DNA of 64,000 bases from Pohlia nutans (lineage: Eukaryota > Streptophyta > Bryopsida > Bryales > Mniaceae): NCBI GenBank assembly GCA_022496805.1, contig CM040085.1:34129811-34193810 (forward strand), read 5' to 3'. Shown in pieces: positions 1 through 12,468 of this stretch. Position 1 is the first letter of the stretch. Each line of letters opens with the position of its first letter. The notes beneath the pieces were generated by a model, which did no database searches, was not told the origin of the DNA, and worked only from the letters and a program-made list of their open reading frames with translations. A program made the translations under genes and the position numbers.

Positions 1-15
1 TCCTTTAGGGGTTAA
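1..15. repeat. Right end of a TTAA-flanked element cut by the window edge
   Basis: The window opens with TCCTTTAGGGGTTAA. The same terminal sequence closes complete TTAA-bounded elements elsewhere in the window (for example at 40,970 and 46,185), so this is the last part of another copy whose body lies outside. Confidence 0.6.
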
Positions 16-597
16 ATCAAAACATGAAAAACACATCATATGAAAAAGAAAAAGAAAATGATATTCGTAAAATAAAAGTAAAAAGTGGCAGGAGGTCGTG
101 TGTCAATATCCAAGGTGACAGGAGGCCGTTCAGCTTCTATTTGGTCCAGTCGTCCCGCGCCTGTCATGAAAGTTCACCTTGAGCAATCGGGATAATCAAT
201 CAACCAGGCCTGCAGGCGACTCAAGGGGCAGTCTTCCATGGCGGATGAAGCATAGCCATCACGGCCGGGGAATGGAAAACGAAAGCGAGGGTGATAAAGA
301 GGGTCGCAATCTCCAGGGGTGTACCCGGGGCCTGGGGGAGGGAGTGATTTGAACGGGCCTCATTGCTGCACCTTACGACAAGCAAGCAAGTCCTCTTCAA
401 CGTGGCCGCGTACGTAACATCTGGAGCTGAGTGAGTGATTGATTGAATATTGCTGGTGGCCTGGCCTGGCCTGACCTGGGGTTCAATTCTCAAGGTTGCA
501 TGCCACACTCTCTGGTCAGCACTCAGCAGGACTGCTAGCAGTGATTTTTTCTAGGCATTTAAACACCAAAAAGCACCAAAAATTAATCATAACATTC
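16..597. other. No gene seen
   Basis: Mixed-composition DNA with a short CCTGG-rich run near 460-480. No coding exon, RNA gene or bounded repeat was recognised. Confidence 0.5.
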
Positions 598-798
598 TTA
601 ACCCCTAAAGGACCATAAGGCCTACTAGGCTCTTCATGTTTATTTAGTAGTTTTGAGTACGTTTTATGTAGATTTTATTTTTTTCTTCACTAATTCCACT
701 GATATAAAATTTGTTCCCGTTTAAATTATATTTTTCACAATATGATTGTTTAAATTTGTCATTTTAAAACCATGAATACTTGGTCCTTTAAGGGTTAA
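598..798. repeat. TTAA-flanked MITE (family S), copy 1
   Basis: The element runs from TTAA-CCCCTAAAGGACCA to TGGTCCTTTAAGGG-TTAA, so the termini are inverted repeats and TTAA lies on both sides. The 201-bp body has no ORF of interest. Its interior (a 'ccactgatataaaattt' stretch, then 'cacaatatgat' and 'aaaaccatgaat' before the right end) is shared with the copy at 25,163-25,400 and with partial copies near 23.2, 25.8 and 49.6 kb. TTAA plus a CCC-starting end is the piggyBac-type signature. Confidence 0.8.
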
Positions 799-940
799 GC
801 AAGTTAGAGAGTACACCCTTTCCTCTCTGTAGAAATCGGCATCTTGGAGGGTATTTCTGAGTTGGAAAGTAGACAGAACAATATAACAAAATAAAATAAA
901 AATTGAAAAGTAAGTGATAATGACGGCCAAGATGAGACTA

Positions 941-1060
941 AGGCCCACTTTATACTTGGAGCCGGATTGAGGGCCAGCCCGAACTCTTCAAATTTCAACT
1001 AATAGGATCGCTTAATTCTTTCAAATCCGACCCAAAGGCTTTATACTAGGGCCGGGCCGG
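941..1060. repeat. Degenerate Tourist-like inverted-repeat fragment
   Basis: The ends AGGCCCACTTTATACTTGGA and TTTATACTAGGGCCGGGCC are imperfectly inverted. They resemble the GGGCC...TTTACAC...TAGAGGC ends of the MITEs at 14,317, 31,795 and 54,549. No clean target duplication is visible. Confidence 0.35.
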
Positions 1061-1838
1061 AACGAGCAATTTTTCCTACGTGCACAAAGCCTAAGGAAAA
1101 AAAAAAAAAAAAAATGAAGAAAAAATGGATGAAGACACCAGATGGTTTCAATTTTTGAAAATAAATCAAATGAAATCACCAGTTTAAATGAAACTCATTC
1201 AAATATGTCAATGAAAAGATAGTTTTAGATGAATATGGAAATATTTGGCTACATCATTTTTATTTTATGTCGCCACTTTAGGAGTTCCTCAAAAACCAAA
1301 AACCAAAAAAACAAAAAAAAACAAAAAAAAACAAAACAAAAAAAAACCCTGCTGCAGAAGTAGTCCTTTTGCGAAGGACAGGCACATCAAGCTCATCTCG
1401 CTGTTGGACAAGCCATATCTTTATCCTCCTTCCAACATTTATTCTTCACTGATTTCTAGATGATATGTGCAGCCCACCTCTCACTGCTGTAGACCCCCTT
1501 GTACTATGCAACCACGCTCATTCAATCAAAAAATTATTTATTTATTTATTTAGCTCGCCCTTTAAAAACTGACGGACCCGCAGATCAACTGATACGACAC
1601 CTTTATAGTGCAGGTTTAGGAATTGTACTTGGGTTTGGTAATAGTGCCATGGTAACTTAGATAGCAAATTGAGCATGTACCATTGCCATGGATTACGTTA
1701 CTATCAAAGTCAAAGAAGTTAAATAAATTCCTTAGTCCAAATGGTCTAAGTTTCTTTTTCGCACTCCTTTTAGTACACCCTGCATGATGGACTTCTTTCA
1801 ACCGTCGTAAACCATCGTGTAAAGTGCAGTTCATCATA
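1061..1838. other. AT-rich spacer with A-rich and AAAAC tracts
   Basis: Contains a poly(A) run near 1,095, an A-rich (AAAAAC)n-like tract at about 1,300-1,347 and a TTTA repeat near 1,535. No gene was recognised; the short ORFs here are low-complexity. Confidence 0.5.
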
Positions 1839-2012
1839 AGGTTCTTTAGCCCTTCTATTGTTGACCTCAAAATCTTCTCGAATCAGTGTAGCAGATTCGG
1901 AATCAAGGGCAAGTTCACATCATCTTTAGCTACAGATTTGATGGTGAGATATTGTATTTAATGTTAAAGCTTCTATAGAAAAGGGTGGACTCCACTAATT
2001 GCTAAAGAACCT
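1839..2012. repeat. TA-flanked MITE, AGGTTCTTTAGCCC family, copy 1
   Basis: The left end TA-AGGTTCTTTAGCCC pairs with the right end GCTAAAGAACCT-TA. The flanking TA on both sides fits a Tc1/mariner-type target duplication. The copy at 24,414-24,621 has the same ends and a related interior. No coding capacity. Confidence 0.7.
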
Positions 2013-2014
2013 TA

Positions 2015-3550
2015 TGATTTCCCATGCACATGGTTCATATTTATTTATTTTATTCGTTTCTGAAAAGGCATATTCATTAGGACCTCCTTCCATATAAGAA
2101 CATCTTCATCTACCTACCACAAACAAACAAACAATTCCCAATTTTTGCACTTGGCCTTCTTCTAATCATGCACTTGGTCTTCGTGCATGCTAAACATTCA
2201 GAACACTTAAAAAATTGTGCAATGATTTTGACCAATTTTTTTTGTCATGTTGGCAATTTAGCAAAAGCTTCTTTTTTTTAATACATATTTTGTTTTTGTT
2301 TTTGCGGAAATGCATTTTCAAGACATCGTATGGTCCTATATTGGGTTTTGAAATACAACAAAATCCGCCAATGATGTTGTTGTATGCAAAACATGGATAA
2401 ATGCAAAGTGTAGGGCACACAGTCCACACACATTATTAGAATAAAAATTATACATTGACATAAAATATAGGACATGTTGTTGTAGTGTATAAAATTAGCA
2501 TATGTCTCTATGTTTGATGCTCTAAACCACAAGTAATAAACTCAACTATTCTAGTAAGCATCTACATCATTCCACAACATCTTGTTCTCTATGATCTCGA
2601 ATTGCATTGCAATATACTCAAACAAGTGCGGTTTTACCTAAGAAGGAATGCCAATGTTATCCTCTATCTATATATTATGCAAAGAAATGAACCTCTCTTT
2701 CACTTGTCCACTCCTTGTTCTAGGAGGGACATCTTTACGAAGTATAGCAGCTTCTTTTCCAACCCAACCATGTCTCTCCCGAGACGGCTCTAAAGATGCT
2801 TTTGTGTAATTATTGTATTCTTGTGTTTAGCCTTGATTCATCTTGCACTCCCACCCTCATAATAAGCCAATACCTTCTACTTTCATCATCATTCCCTCAC
2901 TTTGCATTTTCCAAATTTTAAAACCTTTCCTACATAGAATGGTACACCGGCTCGCATTTCTCAATGCTTGCCCTGCTGCACTTCTCTTCCTTCTTCTAAG
3001 GACTCCCGTCACCATTGTTGGAGATAGCCTATCCATTGTTGTTTTTTCCCATTAATCCGACATGCAAATTGTCCTTACTTCACAGTAGATGACAACCAAA
3101 ATAATACATATTTTGTTGAATATTTCCACTTACTAATACTACTTAAATTTCAAGGAATAAACTATGTGATTGTAATACTATAAATCATTGTTCATTATTA
3201 CCAATCAACTACTCAACTCAAAAACCAACATCAATGCATTAATCTTGTACATAATATTGCTTATTGTTAAAAGAACAGTAGATTTTCTTGCACAATTTTT
3301 TTATGCTTTTTATACATTTAAGGAGATTTCAACTAATGTACTCCTCCATTCTTTTAAATAATTATTAAAAAATGATAACATCAATTTTGTTAAAATTGCA
3401 TGTGGGATATTTTATGGAATATTATAAGCGTATATAGGATATGATAAGTGCAAATTGTATCAAAATCATTTTCAATTCGGACGATGAATTTCATAGATTT
3501 AGCAATCGCCAAAACTCTTATCATGGAGTTTTTGAAGTTTTTGCAATGAG
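2015..3550. other. AT-rich intergenic DNA
   Basis: No coding exon, RNA gene or bounded repeat was recognised. ORFs on both strands are short and of skewed composition. Confidence 0.5.
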
Positions 3551-4104
3551 TTAACCCTTAAGCATGCAAGGAGCTCCGTGGGGCCATGTTTAGTTGTTTT
3601 ACAGTCAAACATTGATTTTCACATAGTTCTTAATTCCAAATGAAAATGATCCCAACTAAAAAAGTGTGGGGGTTATCTTCTACTTTCTAGTCCAATGTAT
3701 CATTCTTCGAAATTGTTAAAATTTCATTTTTTACAGCACTTTTAAGCTCAAAACCTAAAATTCCAATATACACTGCAGACATGGTTTTTCTATCGAATTT
3801 ATTTTTATGTAAGCTCAAAAAGCATGCCACCTACACCTTGTTGTTCATCACTATTATTTACATTTTCCCTAAACATTCCGTACTATTCTGAGTATTTTTG
3901 TAATTACTATGATTATTACAAGAAAAAAACTTTGAAAAATCTTATAAATTTTATTTTTATTTAAATAATTACAAAAGAAATCAAGGTAAATTGGTTTAAC
4001 AATATCTTAATGAGAGAAATACCAAAAATATATAATTTACTTTGAAATGTGAGGAATTGATGTGGTTTGACCAGGTAATTGTAGTATAGACGCTTAAGGG
4101 TTAA
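3551..4104. repeat. TTAA-flanked non-autonomous element, 554 bp
   Basis: Left TTAA-CCCTTAAGCATGCA and right TATAGACGCTTAAGGG-TTAA are inverted over about 12 bp. The body is AT-rich and non-coding. No second copy of the interior was seen in this window. Confidence 0.7.
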
Positions 4105-4537
4105 AAGAGTCTGGCAATCACAAACTTCATTGTTCATAATGAAAAAAACTTGCTAAGAAAACACAATATACAATATATATTTTGGAATTGACATGTTTCA
4201 ATTCCATATTTGATTTATTAACCCAAAAAAATTCATTCACCTTGTAATTCCTTTGACATAATGATTTTTAAAGAACAAAATAATGATAACATATTCTTGA
4301 ATTATCTTTTACTCGTTTTAAATTCAATTTTCTAACATCACATGAAGAGGTTTTAGTTGTGGAACACATGCATTTTTTCTTAAGAAGTTTGAAAGATGAA
4401 GTTTCACCTATGTGAAACACCGAAAGAAGTTTAATTTAAAGTTCAAGCATTAGAATTTTGCCATTGGTGGGGATTGTCATCTAGAAATTTTTTTAAAACA
4501 TATTTGAACAAGTCAACTAAAGAATCTTATGTAAAAT

Positions 4538-5441
4538 TTAACCCCTAACCTTAAAAGATTAAGTAACCATATAGTGCTTGATTGTTGGTCAAACCTTGAA
4601 ATTGAATTTTCTTGCAATTACACTCAACTAAAAAAATGAAATTTATCAAGTCTAGTTTGCACTATACTTTTTAAATCTTAAAAATTTCAAGTGTTGATTA
4701 TTTTATTGCTATTGCAAACTTTGTAGTTCAAGGTTGAATTACACTAACTCAAGGTTTGAATGGATGTCCACCTTTTGAAATTCAAATTTTAAATCAAAAA
4801 TTTATATGGAAACACTAGTAGAAAAGGTAGCCCCCCCCAAGGGAGATGCCCAACCAAAATCACTGTGCATGGGAATCGGGCACTACTTGCTTGAACATCT
4901 CCCTTTGCAGTGCCACCTTTTCTACTAGTGAAAATTTACTATGTGATTCTCCATTGTAACTTGCACATGTTCCAAAATAATTATATTTTTAATTTATTTT
5001 TTTGTAATTAATATAAAATTTGGAAGTATTAGACTTAATTTTTTTGTAAAGGGTTAGTTTTAAATCAAAAAATTCTGAAAATTTTAAGACTAATAGTAAA
5101 CATATAATTTCATGCATGAAGAATATTACAAAATGTATTTTTTTCTTCATTCTTTTTTCCTCTTTGAAATTTTGAAGGCATAAGCTAATTTTAACCAATC
5201 GTATCAAATTTCAAATGCTAAATATAAAAATTATAATTTTGGTGACTCTTCTGCGATAAATGCTTCTAAATTCATTAAATGAGTATCTAAAACATTTTTT
5301 GAAAGTTTGATTGTACAGATAATTACTTAACATCATGCTTCTCATTTTCTCTTTTGGACCAAACTTCATCAAAGTTGCAGAAGTAGCATTTTATGACACA
5401 TCTAAGTTTTGCCCTTACTCCCTTTGTCATTGAGGGGTTAA
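4538..5441. repeat. TTAA-flanked element (family F), copy 1
   Basis: Left TTAA-CCCCTAACC and right TTGAGGGG-TTAA share only about 8 bp of inverted end. The right 250 bp is repeated in inverse orientation at 57,137 and in decayed form near 6.2 kb and at 60.8-61.4 kb (shared features: a 'catcaaagttg' stretch, then 'catctaagttttgccctta'). A CACTA-type mini element sits inside it. The outer left boundary is the weaker one. Confidence 0.5.
4813..4930. mobile_element. Miniature CACTA-type element, 118 bp
   Basis: Starts CACTAGTAGAAAAGGT and ends ACCTTTTCTACTAGTG, a near-perfect inverted repeat of CACTA type. AAA lies on both sides and fits the 3-bp duplication of that superfamily. There is no coding capacity. 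It is nested in a TTAA-flanked element. Confidence 0.8.
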
Positions 5442-5769
5442 TTTATCGAATAAATAAATTAAGAAATAAATTATGCATTTTTTTGGAAGGAGATAATTGG
5501 AGGCAACTTTTGACCAAATGCACTCAAAGAAATTAAGAGGTTAACTGGACATCATTTTCAAACAATTGGAAAGTTCAATGAAACTACAGATGATATTTTA
5601 ACAACCAAAATCAGATTGGCTTTGCATTTGAACTATTGAAAACTCCACTACATGTTGTTCCGAGTCTTGAAAAATCAAAATACTCAAGTATGTCTATAAC
5701 ACTTTACTATATATAATAGGATTTATGGTTTAGAAGGCATCAAAGAAGAAAATTATTGGACTTGTTATA

Positions 5770-6003
5770 CTCCCTCCGTTTCATAATAAGATTCCACTTT
5801 GCAGGAAAATTGAGATTTAAAATAGAAATAGAGCCCATGTTGAAAAGGATGAAACGCAATATCTTTTTAGAACCGTGTGTCTCGATAGAAAGGGATGAAA
5901 ATCATAGGAGGCCAACGTAGGAAGGTAACACAATGAATGTGAACTCTTAAATTGGCACAAAAAAAAAATGTGGTTTTGGACTCTTATTATGAAACGGAGG
6001 GAG
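5770..6003. mobile_element. Stowaway MITE, 234 bp
   Basis: Starts CTCCCTCCGTTTCATAATAA and ends with its inverted repeat, ending ACGGAGGGAG. TA flanks it on both sides (5,768-5,769 and 6,004-6,005). The CTCCCTCCGT start is the classic plant Stowaway terminus of the Tc1/mariner superfamily. No ORF. Confidence 0.92.
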
Positions 6004-6005
6004 TA

Positions 6006-6276
6006 TTATGTTGAAGATTCATAATTTTAACCGATTATATCAAATTTAATTTATTAAAATTTTAAAAAATCATTTATGGTAAATTTTTTAAGTTAAATGC
6101 TTTTAAATTAATTTGAAAATATTTATAAATGTTTCCTAAATTCAACTATGTATATAATTTCAAATGATCATACTTATTTTTTTCTTTTTAGACATCAATT
6201 TCCAAAAACTTGTAGAAATCATACAATATAACACATTTAAGTTTTGTTCAAAACCTTCATAAAATTAGGGATTAAA
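6006..6276. repeat. Decayed family F fragment
   Basis: The order of short blocks ('ccgattatatcaaattt', then 'aacacatttaagttttg', ending 'agggattaa') follows the right part of the element at 4,538-5,441, with many substitutions. No intact end. Confidence 0.45.
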
Positions 6277-6804
6277 CAAATTGTGATGAAAGGTTGCATG
6301 ACATTTCAAAAGAGTTTATTATTAATAAATTTTATTACACTATAAATGTTCCATTGTTCATCTCTCTACCATTATCATGTGGACATTTTTAAGCCCAACT
6401 TATAGAATTAGAAGAAGAAGCTCTTCAACTTCCCTAAACTAGCACAAAGAAAAGATTTTCAAAGCACAAAACCCAAGATACTCCTCAACTTTTAAACTTC
6501 TAGGCAAAGTTCCCTAGAAATTTTGCACTTTGTATAAGCTCCTAAAGTGGCTCTCCTTTTGCCATGTCATTGTATTGTAGCAATACTAAACTCCAGAAGG
6601 TGAGGTGATTCATCTTTCTTCACACAAGCAATTTCTACTTGTCTAAAACTCAACATCAATAAAGATCCAATTAGGTGTATCTATTTATTTGAATTGTCAA
6701 TTATCCTTAGTGTAGGGTCTCAAACAAACAAACTTTAATCTTTGTTCACTTTGGATTCAAAACAACCTAAATTCTTCTTCTTTTTCATTGTCCAAGATGC
6801 AAGT

Positions 6805-6975
6805 CATAACATTCAATAGCCTTCATGCCTTCTACGTTTCCTTCATGCACTCTACTCATCACCTTGGGACTCCACCTGTCCAATTAGCTACTAATGAAGT
6901 CCTCTTGGATGTGGAATATGTTGCACTATCTATTGCGGGACCATGTAGAGCTACTACATGCTACTGAATGTTATG
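6805..6975. repeat. Inverted-repeat element with CATAACATTC ends
   Basis: CATAACATTCAATAGCCTTC at the left is inverted as GCTACTGAATGTTATG at the right. Related half-copies with CTACTGAATGTTATG occur near 18.99 kb and 44.38 kb, so it is a dispersed MITE-like family. No convincing target duplication was found. Confidence 0.55.
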
Positions 6976-7158
6976 GTGACTAACCAATATTATTTTTTCA
7001 ACTCAATAAACTCTCATCAAGTATGGATTGGCCTGAATTTTGAGGAACATACCTACATTGGCTTTTCGTAATGTTCTTGAATTGCCTTGGTTTGATCCCT
7101 TTTCTGCAGCCCCTTTTCTACAATAAAAACCTAGAATTGAAGGTTTACAATGCCACTA

Positions 7159-7378
7159 AGGTAGGAGCACCTAAAACCAACATTGTACCTAATTGCGACA
7201 GAATCTAGGCAAATTGGTCATTCTAGAACGTAAATCTAGGTAGACCATAGATAGCTTATCATTTTGGTCAACATACAATAAGGGCTCTAAGATGTGCCTA
7301 GATTTGTGTTCTGAAATGGTTGCATGGTGTAGATTTTGTCGCAATTAGGTGCAGTGTTGGTTTTAGGTGCTCCTACCT
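7159..7378. repeat. TA-flanked foldback MITE, AGGTAGGAGCACC family, 220 bp
   Basis: The left TA-AGGTAGGAGCACCTAAAA is inverted at the right as GGTGCTCCTACCT-TA. Pairing continues inward for about 50 bp, through AATTGCGACA. Single copy in this window. No ORF. Confidence 0.75.
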
Positions 7379-7380
7379 TA

Positions 7381-9930
7381 TATAGAAGCATCATTTCTAG
7401 TGTCGAGGAATGATGCGTCTACAACAGAAAAAGAACTAGTCAAACCAAAGCAGTAGAGGTAAAATAGGCCAGCCTCATTTATACATGTCATCATCGTATA
7501 GACTCGTGATATTTGAAACTTTGTGCACAATTTTTATTTTCAATTTTTAATTTTTTTTAATTTTTGGAAGAAAGAAGAGATGTAAAAGCAGCATACAGTA
7601 TTATGTATCCATCACCGACGTCATTCTTACAGATGGGAAAACTGGTAAAACTTACCATCAATCATGAATTCATGACGGTTGGATTTAATTGCATGAGTGC
7701 ACACACCAAAGGGAACCTTGACCCTTTTAATTCAATGGGACCTGGTAATCGGTTGCAACTCAGGAATCCTCAGGACCACTCTTCCTCGCCTTTACCCAAT
7801 GATTCAACTTACATCCTTTTGAAGCAACGAAACAATTACAATGCATTTCTGTGTGATTGCTTCTTCCCACCTACCGACAATAAACCTGTTGTATGTTGAC
7901 GTTTGTTTGTAGTGGACCTTCCAAAAACATAGAAATGTGTCCTTCCAAAATTGGGTCCCCTTCCTTGTGCTCTTGGAATTTGTTAAAAAAATTCAGATAT
8001 ACATGGTTGAACACTTTCAGTGTTATCGTTTTTCTTTTTTCTTTCAAAGTTTGAACATTAGTTGTCTAAACCCCTAAAGGATTGGATGTGTTTTTGCTCC
8101 AAAAAAAATCCACTACAAATTAACATTGTGTGAATCTACATGAATTCCTAGTTGCACTTTCACTAAACAATTGTCCTTCTGGAATTAATGCAAAACTATC
8201 TACATATTTTATGTTGTACTAAACTCCCAAGTAAACCAAATTGAAATGACCTTAGGATTCACTGAAAACACTCAACTTACTCTTCACCTCATATGACTTT
8301 CAAACTTATTTCTAAAAAAAAATGATTATAAAAAAAAACTTGTCAGCACATCTATATTTAATCAAGGTCACCAATTTAGTGAAAAAATTTAGATTGATTC
8401 ATAAAACATCCAAGGATCCTCAGAAATAGTGACCTAAGAGGTCATGTTGGATGTTAAAAGGGTAACTCTTAATACTTTACTAACACAACTTGGTCAATAG
8501 GTCAACACCCCCACTTTCACACAATTAAAGAATATCTCTAAGTACAGGACATTTTTCAATACTCCTCTCACAACAAAATTTAGAACCAAAAAATGCAAGA
8601 CATCAGTGACAGTGATGAAGCAACAGCATGTTTAAACAATCATTTTTCTTATCATTTGCAGTTGGCTACTGCAGTTAGAATTACACAAGTGCAGCCTAAT
8701 AATTTTCAGGGCTCATGTGTGAGTTGTGTCACAAGACATTGGCATATCTTAAATCTCTATCAAGCTTATGTTCCTATGATTGCCGTTACATGACTCAAAA
8801 CGGCGTCGCAAATGAACGATGGCCTTCTCTTGCAAGTGCAAGTTGGTGGCCGCTGTACTGTACTGTACCACCACAGTTTCCCGGGCATTTGATTCTGATG
8901 GTGAACAACCCCTTTGACTGTTTCTGGAACTTGATGGTCACTTTTCTGGATCCGTGAGCAGAATCTGAGCTAAAAGTTATCCAAATAAGAAGGAACACAT
9001 AGAAGCCAAAATAGGTTAGGATCCCAAGAGGCCTAAAAATCAGACCCAACATCATGGAAGAATTGCGCAATACTATGTCAATCAGATGTAAAGTCCAAGA
9101 AATCTGTCTGGTGAAGGGCTCTCTATCAAGGACAGAATGATATTCCACCATACTTCAAAGTAAGAACTGATTAAAGGCTACTCTCAAACATCAAAAAAAC
9201 CATCTACATGCACGGAAATGAGATGAAAGAAATATCTCCGCATGTACAAGAAACACATGTGGTATTTTTATTGCATGCTCTCAAAGACTGGGTTGAACCA
9301 ATTTCTCAGCCCACTGGTACATAAAATTGGTGACTCGCAAGTGCACCCCGTGGAAGCTCTGCTCCTTCAACTGATCTTGTACTGGACACTGATCCATGTG
9401 CTCCCAGCTACAATTGATCCGTCGTCGTCGTCGTCGTCAGCTGTCTACAAGCTAAACTCTGAACTATGCCGAGCAGAAATTGTTAGCCTCTGCATGGCTC
9501 TCATTTTTTTCTCTACAGCCTACCAATGTACAAAGTAGTAGAACATATGTTTACAAAATCTATTGGACATGTGGGTTGCTATCCCCCGATATGTACTGAT
9601 GTTGCTGCCACATCTCAAATGACCCAATTCCACAATCAGCCGGTCAAATATATCCACCGGTCCAGCTTAAGTAGGAACTTGTCACTAAGAACCACTTCCA
9701 CTAAATCCTCCACAATCAAAACTGGAGGATGAGGGATGCATGTTGCCATGGAGTAGCGCGCGCGATGATTCGATCCCCTCCATGGATGCCATTTGTAAGA
9801 GGGAAACGCCAAAACTCAAGGATGGATTGAAAAACATTGTGCAAGCCATCCATCCTCTGCTACTGAATTCTAAAATTTGAATGGGAGGGAGTCCTGCAAC
9901 GGCCTGACTGTAAAAGGAAATGTTTTTATC
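7381..9930. other. Spacer downstream of the MYB gene; no confident gene
   Basis: An isolated left end resembling the TTAA elements (CCCCTAAAGGATTGG) lies at 8,072. From about 8.6 kb the DNA is less AT-rich and looks single-copy. An unrecognised minus-strand ORF at 8,795-9,151 (118 aa) has one hydrophobic stretch (about residues 34-59, ILTYFGFYVFLLIW), but I see no splice context or homology supporting a gene. An 18-bp CGT-repeat tract lies near 9,422-9,439. Confidence 0.45.
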
Positions 9931-11717
9931 TTAAACCCCTCCAACTCCCAAGAAATCAATGAAAGGGCTGGCTCCTGCAGGAGCAGGCTGATCAGGAACT
10001 TGACTAGACTGTAGTTCTGGCCCCCTCCCCCACGCAAGCAGAGAGCCCAGGTCTGACGACGGCGTCACATATTGCTGGCCACCCGAGCCTGACGGAAAGC
10101 CAGCAACTCCGTCGGAATGGCGCACGAACGGAGCCACGCATTGCGACGACAAAGACGACGACGACGACGACCTCTGGTCGGCCCCGTCGAACTGCCGCTG
10201 GAGCTCCGCCCTGCAGCTCGACGCCGGCCTCGCAGCATCGACACTCGCAAACGGGTTTATGAGCGACGGCGTCCACTGCACTCCCGGCCTCTGCATCTTC
10301 AAACCCACGAAATCCCCCGTCTCTGGAGCGCTCTCAATGTGGCCATTTGGAAGTGAATCTGCACACAAAAAGCACACAAACAAACAAACGTTAACTAGCC
10401 GCCCATGAACAAGAGCACAAGTCAATCGATTAATATCTTCATATCATGTTGACCAAACCATCCTTGTATCATGTCGACTGATCATTGCAAAGTGCAGAAA
10501 TCGTCGTGATGACGATGGAAGCTTGTGAAAATTGATACCTCTCAGACCAAGTCCCGCGGTAGACTGTGACAAGTTCCATCGGCGGAACGTTTCGGGAGGT
10601 TCGGGCAATGTGAAGCAGGGTGGACACGACGTGGACAGGGGTGGGTTGTTCGATGATTTCAAGGGGGCTATGCTGTTGCTGTGGCTATGGAGGTCGTGCC
10701 GTGGCATCGGTGGAGCGTCCGGGTTTGTCAGCGCGTGCTTCTCGATCCACGCCTGGAGCGAGCTCGCGTGGTGGCCCGGGAGGACCAGCGACGAGCTGCT
10801 GGGGCGCCTGCCGCGGCGCGGCGCCTGCACCTTGCGCCGGCCAGCCGACGAGCGCGAGCGCTCGCGATACTTGCGTGCCATAACGACGTGCCAGTGGTTC
10901 TTCACGGCGTTGTCCGTGCGGCCGGGGAACAAGCGCGCAATCATGGCCCATTTGTTGCCGTGGAAGCGATGCGCCGCGAGCAGGCGCTCCTCTTCGTCTT
11001 CCGTGAACGGCCGACGGTTGATCCGGGGGTCTAGCTGGTTGAACCACCGCAGCCTACAGCTCTTACCTGACACACACACACAAAACCACCCAATGTCAGG
11101 AACTAATCACAGTAATTTGCCCGTTCGAAATGGATGGAAAGAAAACGCTACTAGCTCCAGTAGTATAGTCACCGACCTGATCGGCCATGGAGCTTCTCAG
11201 CAATGAGGTTCCAGTTCTGCGGTCCGAACTGCGAGACAAGCTCCCGCAGCTTCTCATCTTCCGCGGGCCGCCAATGACCGCGCGGGCACAGCTTGGATTG
11301 CACGGAGCCGTCCATGAACACGGACTTGGGATCCCGCTCCTCGCTCGTCGACTCCTTCATCTCGTCGCCACTCACGCCCCCGCGATCCATCTCGTCGTCG
11401 CTAGATTGCTTGGCATCCATCCACCACAGGCGATGCCCAGAGGATCCATCCTCAGGCGCCATGGTTCCCAGCGCTTGGAACGGAATTGTGGTCGCGGCGA
11501 CATCCGAACCGGAATTGGAAGTGCCCTCACCGTCGGTGTATGTCGTCTCAAACGATGTCGACGATGTCGTCACTCCTGCTGCAGCAGGAGCAGCAACAGC
11601 AGCAGGCGGCCCATAGTAGTACCCAACTGGACTGGTTTCACCATTACTGTACAAACCGGCCATATTACGTGGAAGACTCTGGCTTCGCATTACCTCCTCC
11701 GCAAAATGCAAACACAT
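9931..11717 (-). CDS. R2R3-MYB transcription factor, subgroup 21-like
   Basis: DNA-binding regulator expected to act in the nucleus. Three exons on the minus strand: 11717-11177, 11066-10539 and 10358-9931. Both introns have GT...AG ends in matching phase, and the spliced frame is 498 aa. R2 lies at about residues 146-194 with Trp149, Trp169 and Trp188. R3 lies at about 197-247 with Phe201, Trp220 and Trp239. The linking sequence [14 protein letters not shown] and the R3 segment [23 protein letters not shown] match subgroup 21 (the AtMYB52/56/105/117 group), which is linked to organ boundaries, cell-wall and seed development. A serine- and proline-rich tail ends [11 protein letters not shown]; as I recall, a short FLGVG-like terminus is typical of the group. 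The first intron splits the Gly codon in GRSGKSC. The start is uncertain: in-frame Met codons also follow at residues 10 and 19. Confidence 0.9.
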
Positions 11718-11863
11718 CGTGCCCTACGCTACACACACATTCCCGAGCATCTAGAGCCCCGTAGTGCGTACGTCGTACTCCTTGCAGTCAAAATTTCGAG
11801 CTCTAACGGACTGCCTGCATTGCTTGCCTCACCGAAAAGCTCGAACTCCTACCAAAGAGGACG

Positions 11864-11870
11864 CTTTATA
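11864..11870 (-). promoter_or_regulatory. Possible TATA box of the MYB gene
   Basis: TATAAAG read on the minus strand, about 150 bp upstream of the chosen ATG, which is a plausible distance for a core promoter. The evidence is only sequence and position. Confidence 0.3.
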
Positions 11871-12043
11871 ATGGCTCATGAGCTGAATCAGATGCTGCAC
11901 GAACTCGTCGTCACAAGTGGGCAAAGGGAGATGTGGGCGGCCCACTTTCATCACGAGTTGACCAGCTTCTACGTTTCCTCCCTGGTTGCAGGCAAGTCAA
12001 CAAGGCGCTCATCACATGCAGGCGCCCTCTTCCTCGCACTGGG

Positions 12044-12076
12044 GTGATGATGATGATGCTGATGCTGCTGATGATG
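12044..12076. repeat. GAT/GCT trinucleotide microsatellite
   Basis: An imperfect GATGATGATGATGCTGATGC-type run upstream of the MYB start. It could fall in the 5' UTR or promoter. Confidence 0.7.
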
Positions 12077-12468
12077 CAACTAAGTTAGTAACCACTAGCT
12101 CTATCTTTCACTAGTGAGTGAGTGATGTGAGAAAGCTTGCAGCTGATGAGAGAACAACAAAAGAGAACGCGCAGGATACTTGCTTCTTGTTGTGGTTGGG
12201 CTCTTATTATTGCCGCGATCCGACAGACAGACACTGACTACAATGCAGGAGAGTGAAGGAGACTCTTGGTGGCTATTTGTGGGTAAGTCACTAATGACGC
12301 CTTTGCAGTTGATTAGCTGTTGTGTCTTGTAAGGCGTAACTGCACTTGCTTTTATTAGCTCAGGCCTCCCTTGCTGGGGAGCTGGGGCGCTGGGAAAGAT
12401 TTTTGTGTTAGATTATGCGTTTTCTCTTTCCACAGTACCAGGGCGCCTGGCTTTTCTTTACTCTTGCT

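Noticed and set aside
7564..7899. 111-codon plus-strand ORF
   Set aside because: No recognisable domain and no supporting signals; probably chance.
8795..9151. 118-codon minus-strand ORF with a hydrophobic stretch
   Set aside because: No recognised family, no splice or promoter context; kept only as a note in the spacer entry.
10532..11206. 224-codon plus-strand ORF and several overlapping GC-rich ORFs
   Set aside because: They are antisense or shifted readings of the MYB exons, typical of GC-rich coding DNA.
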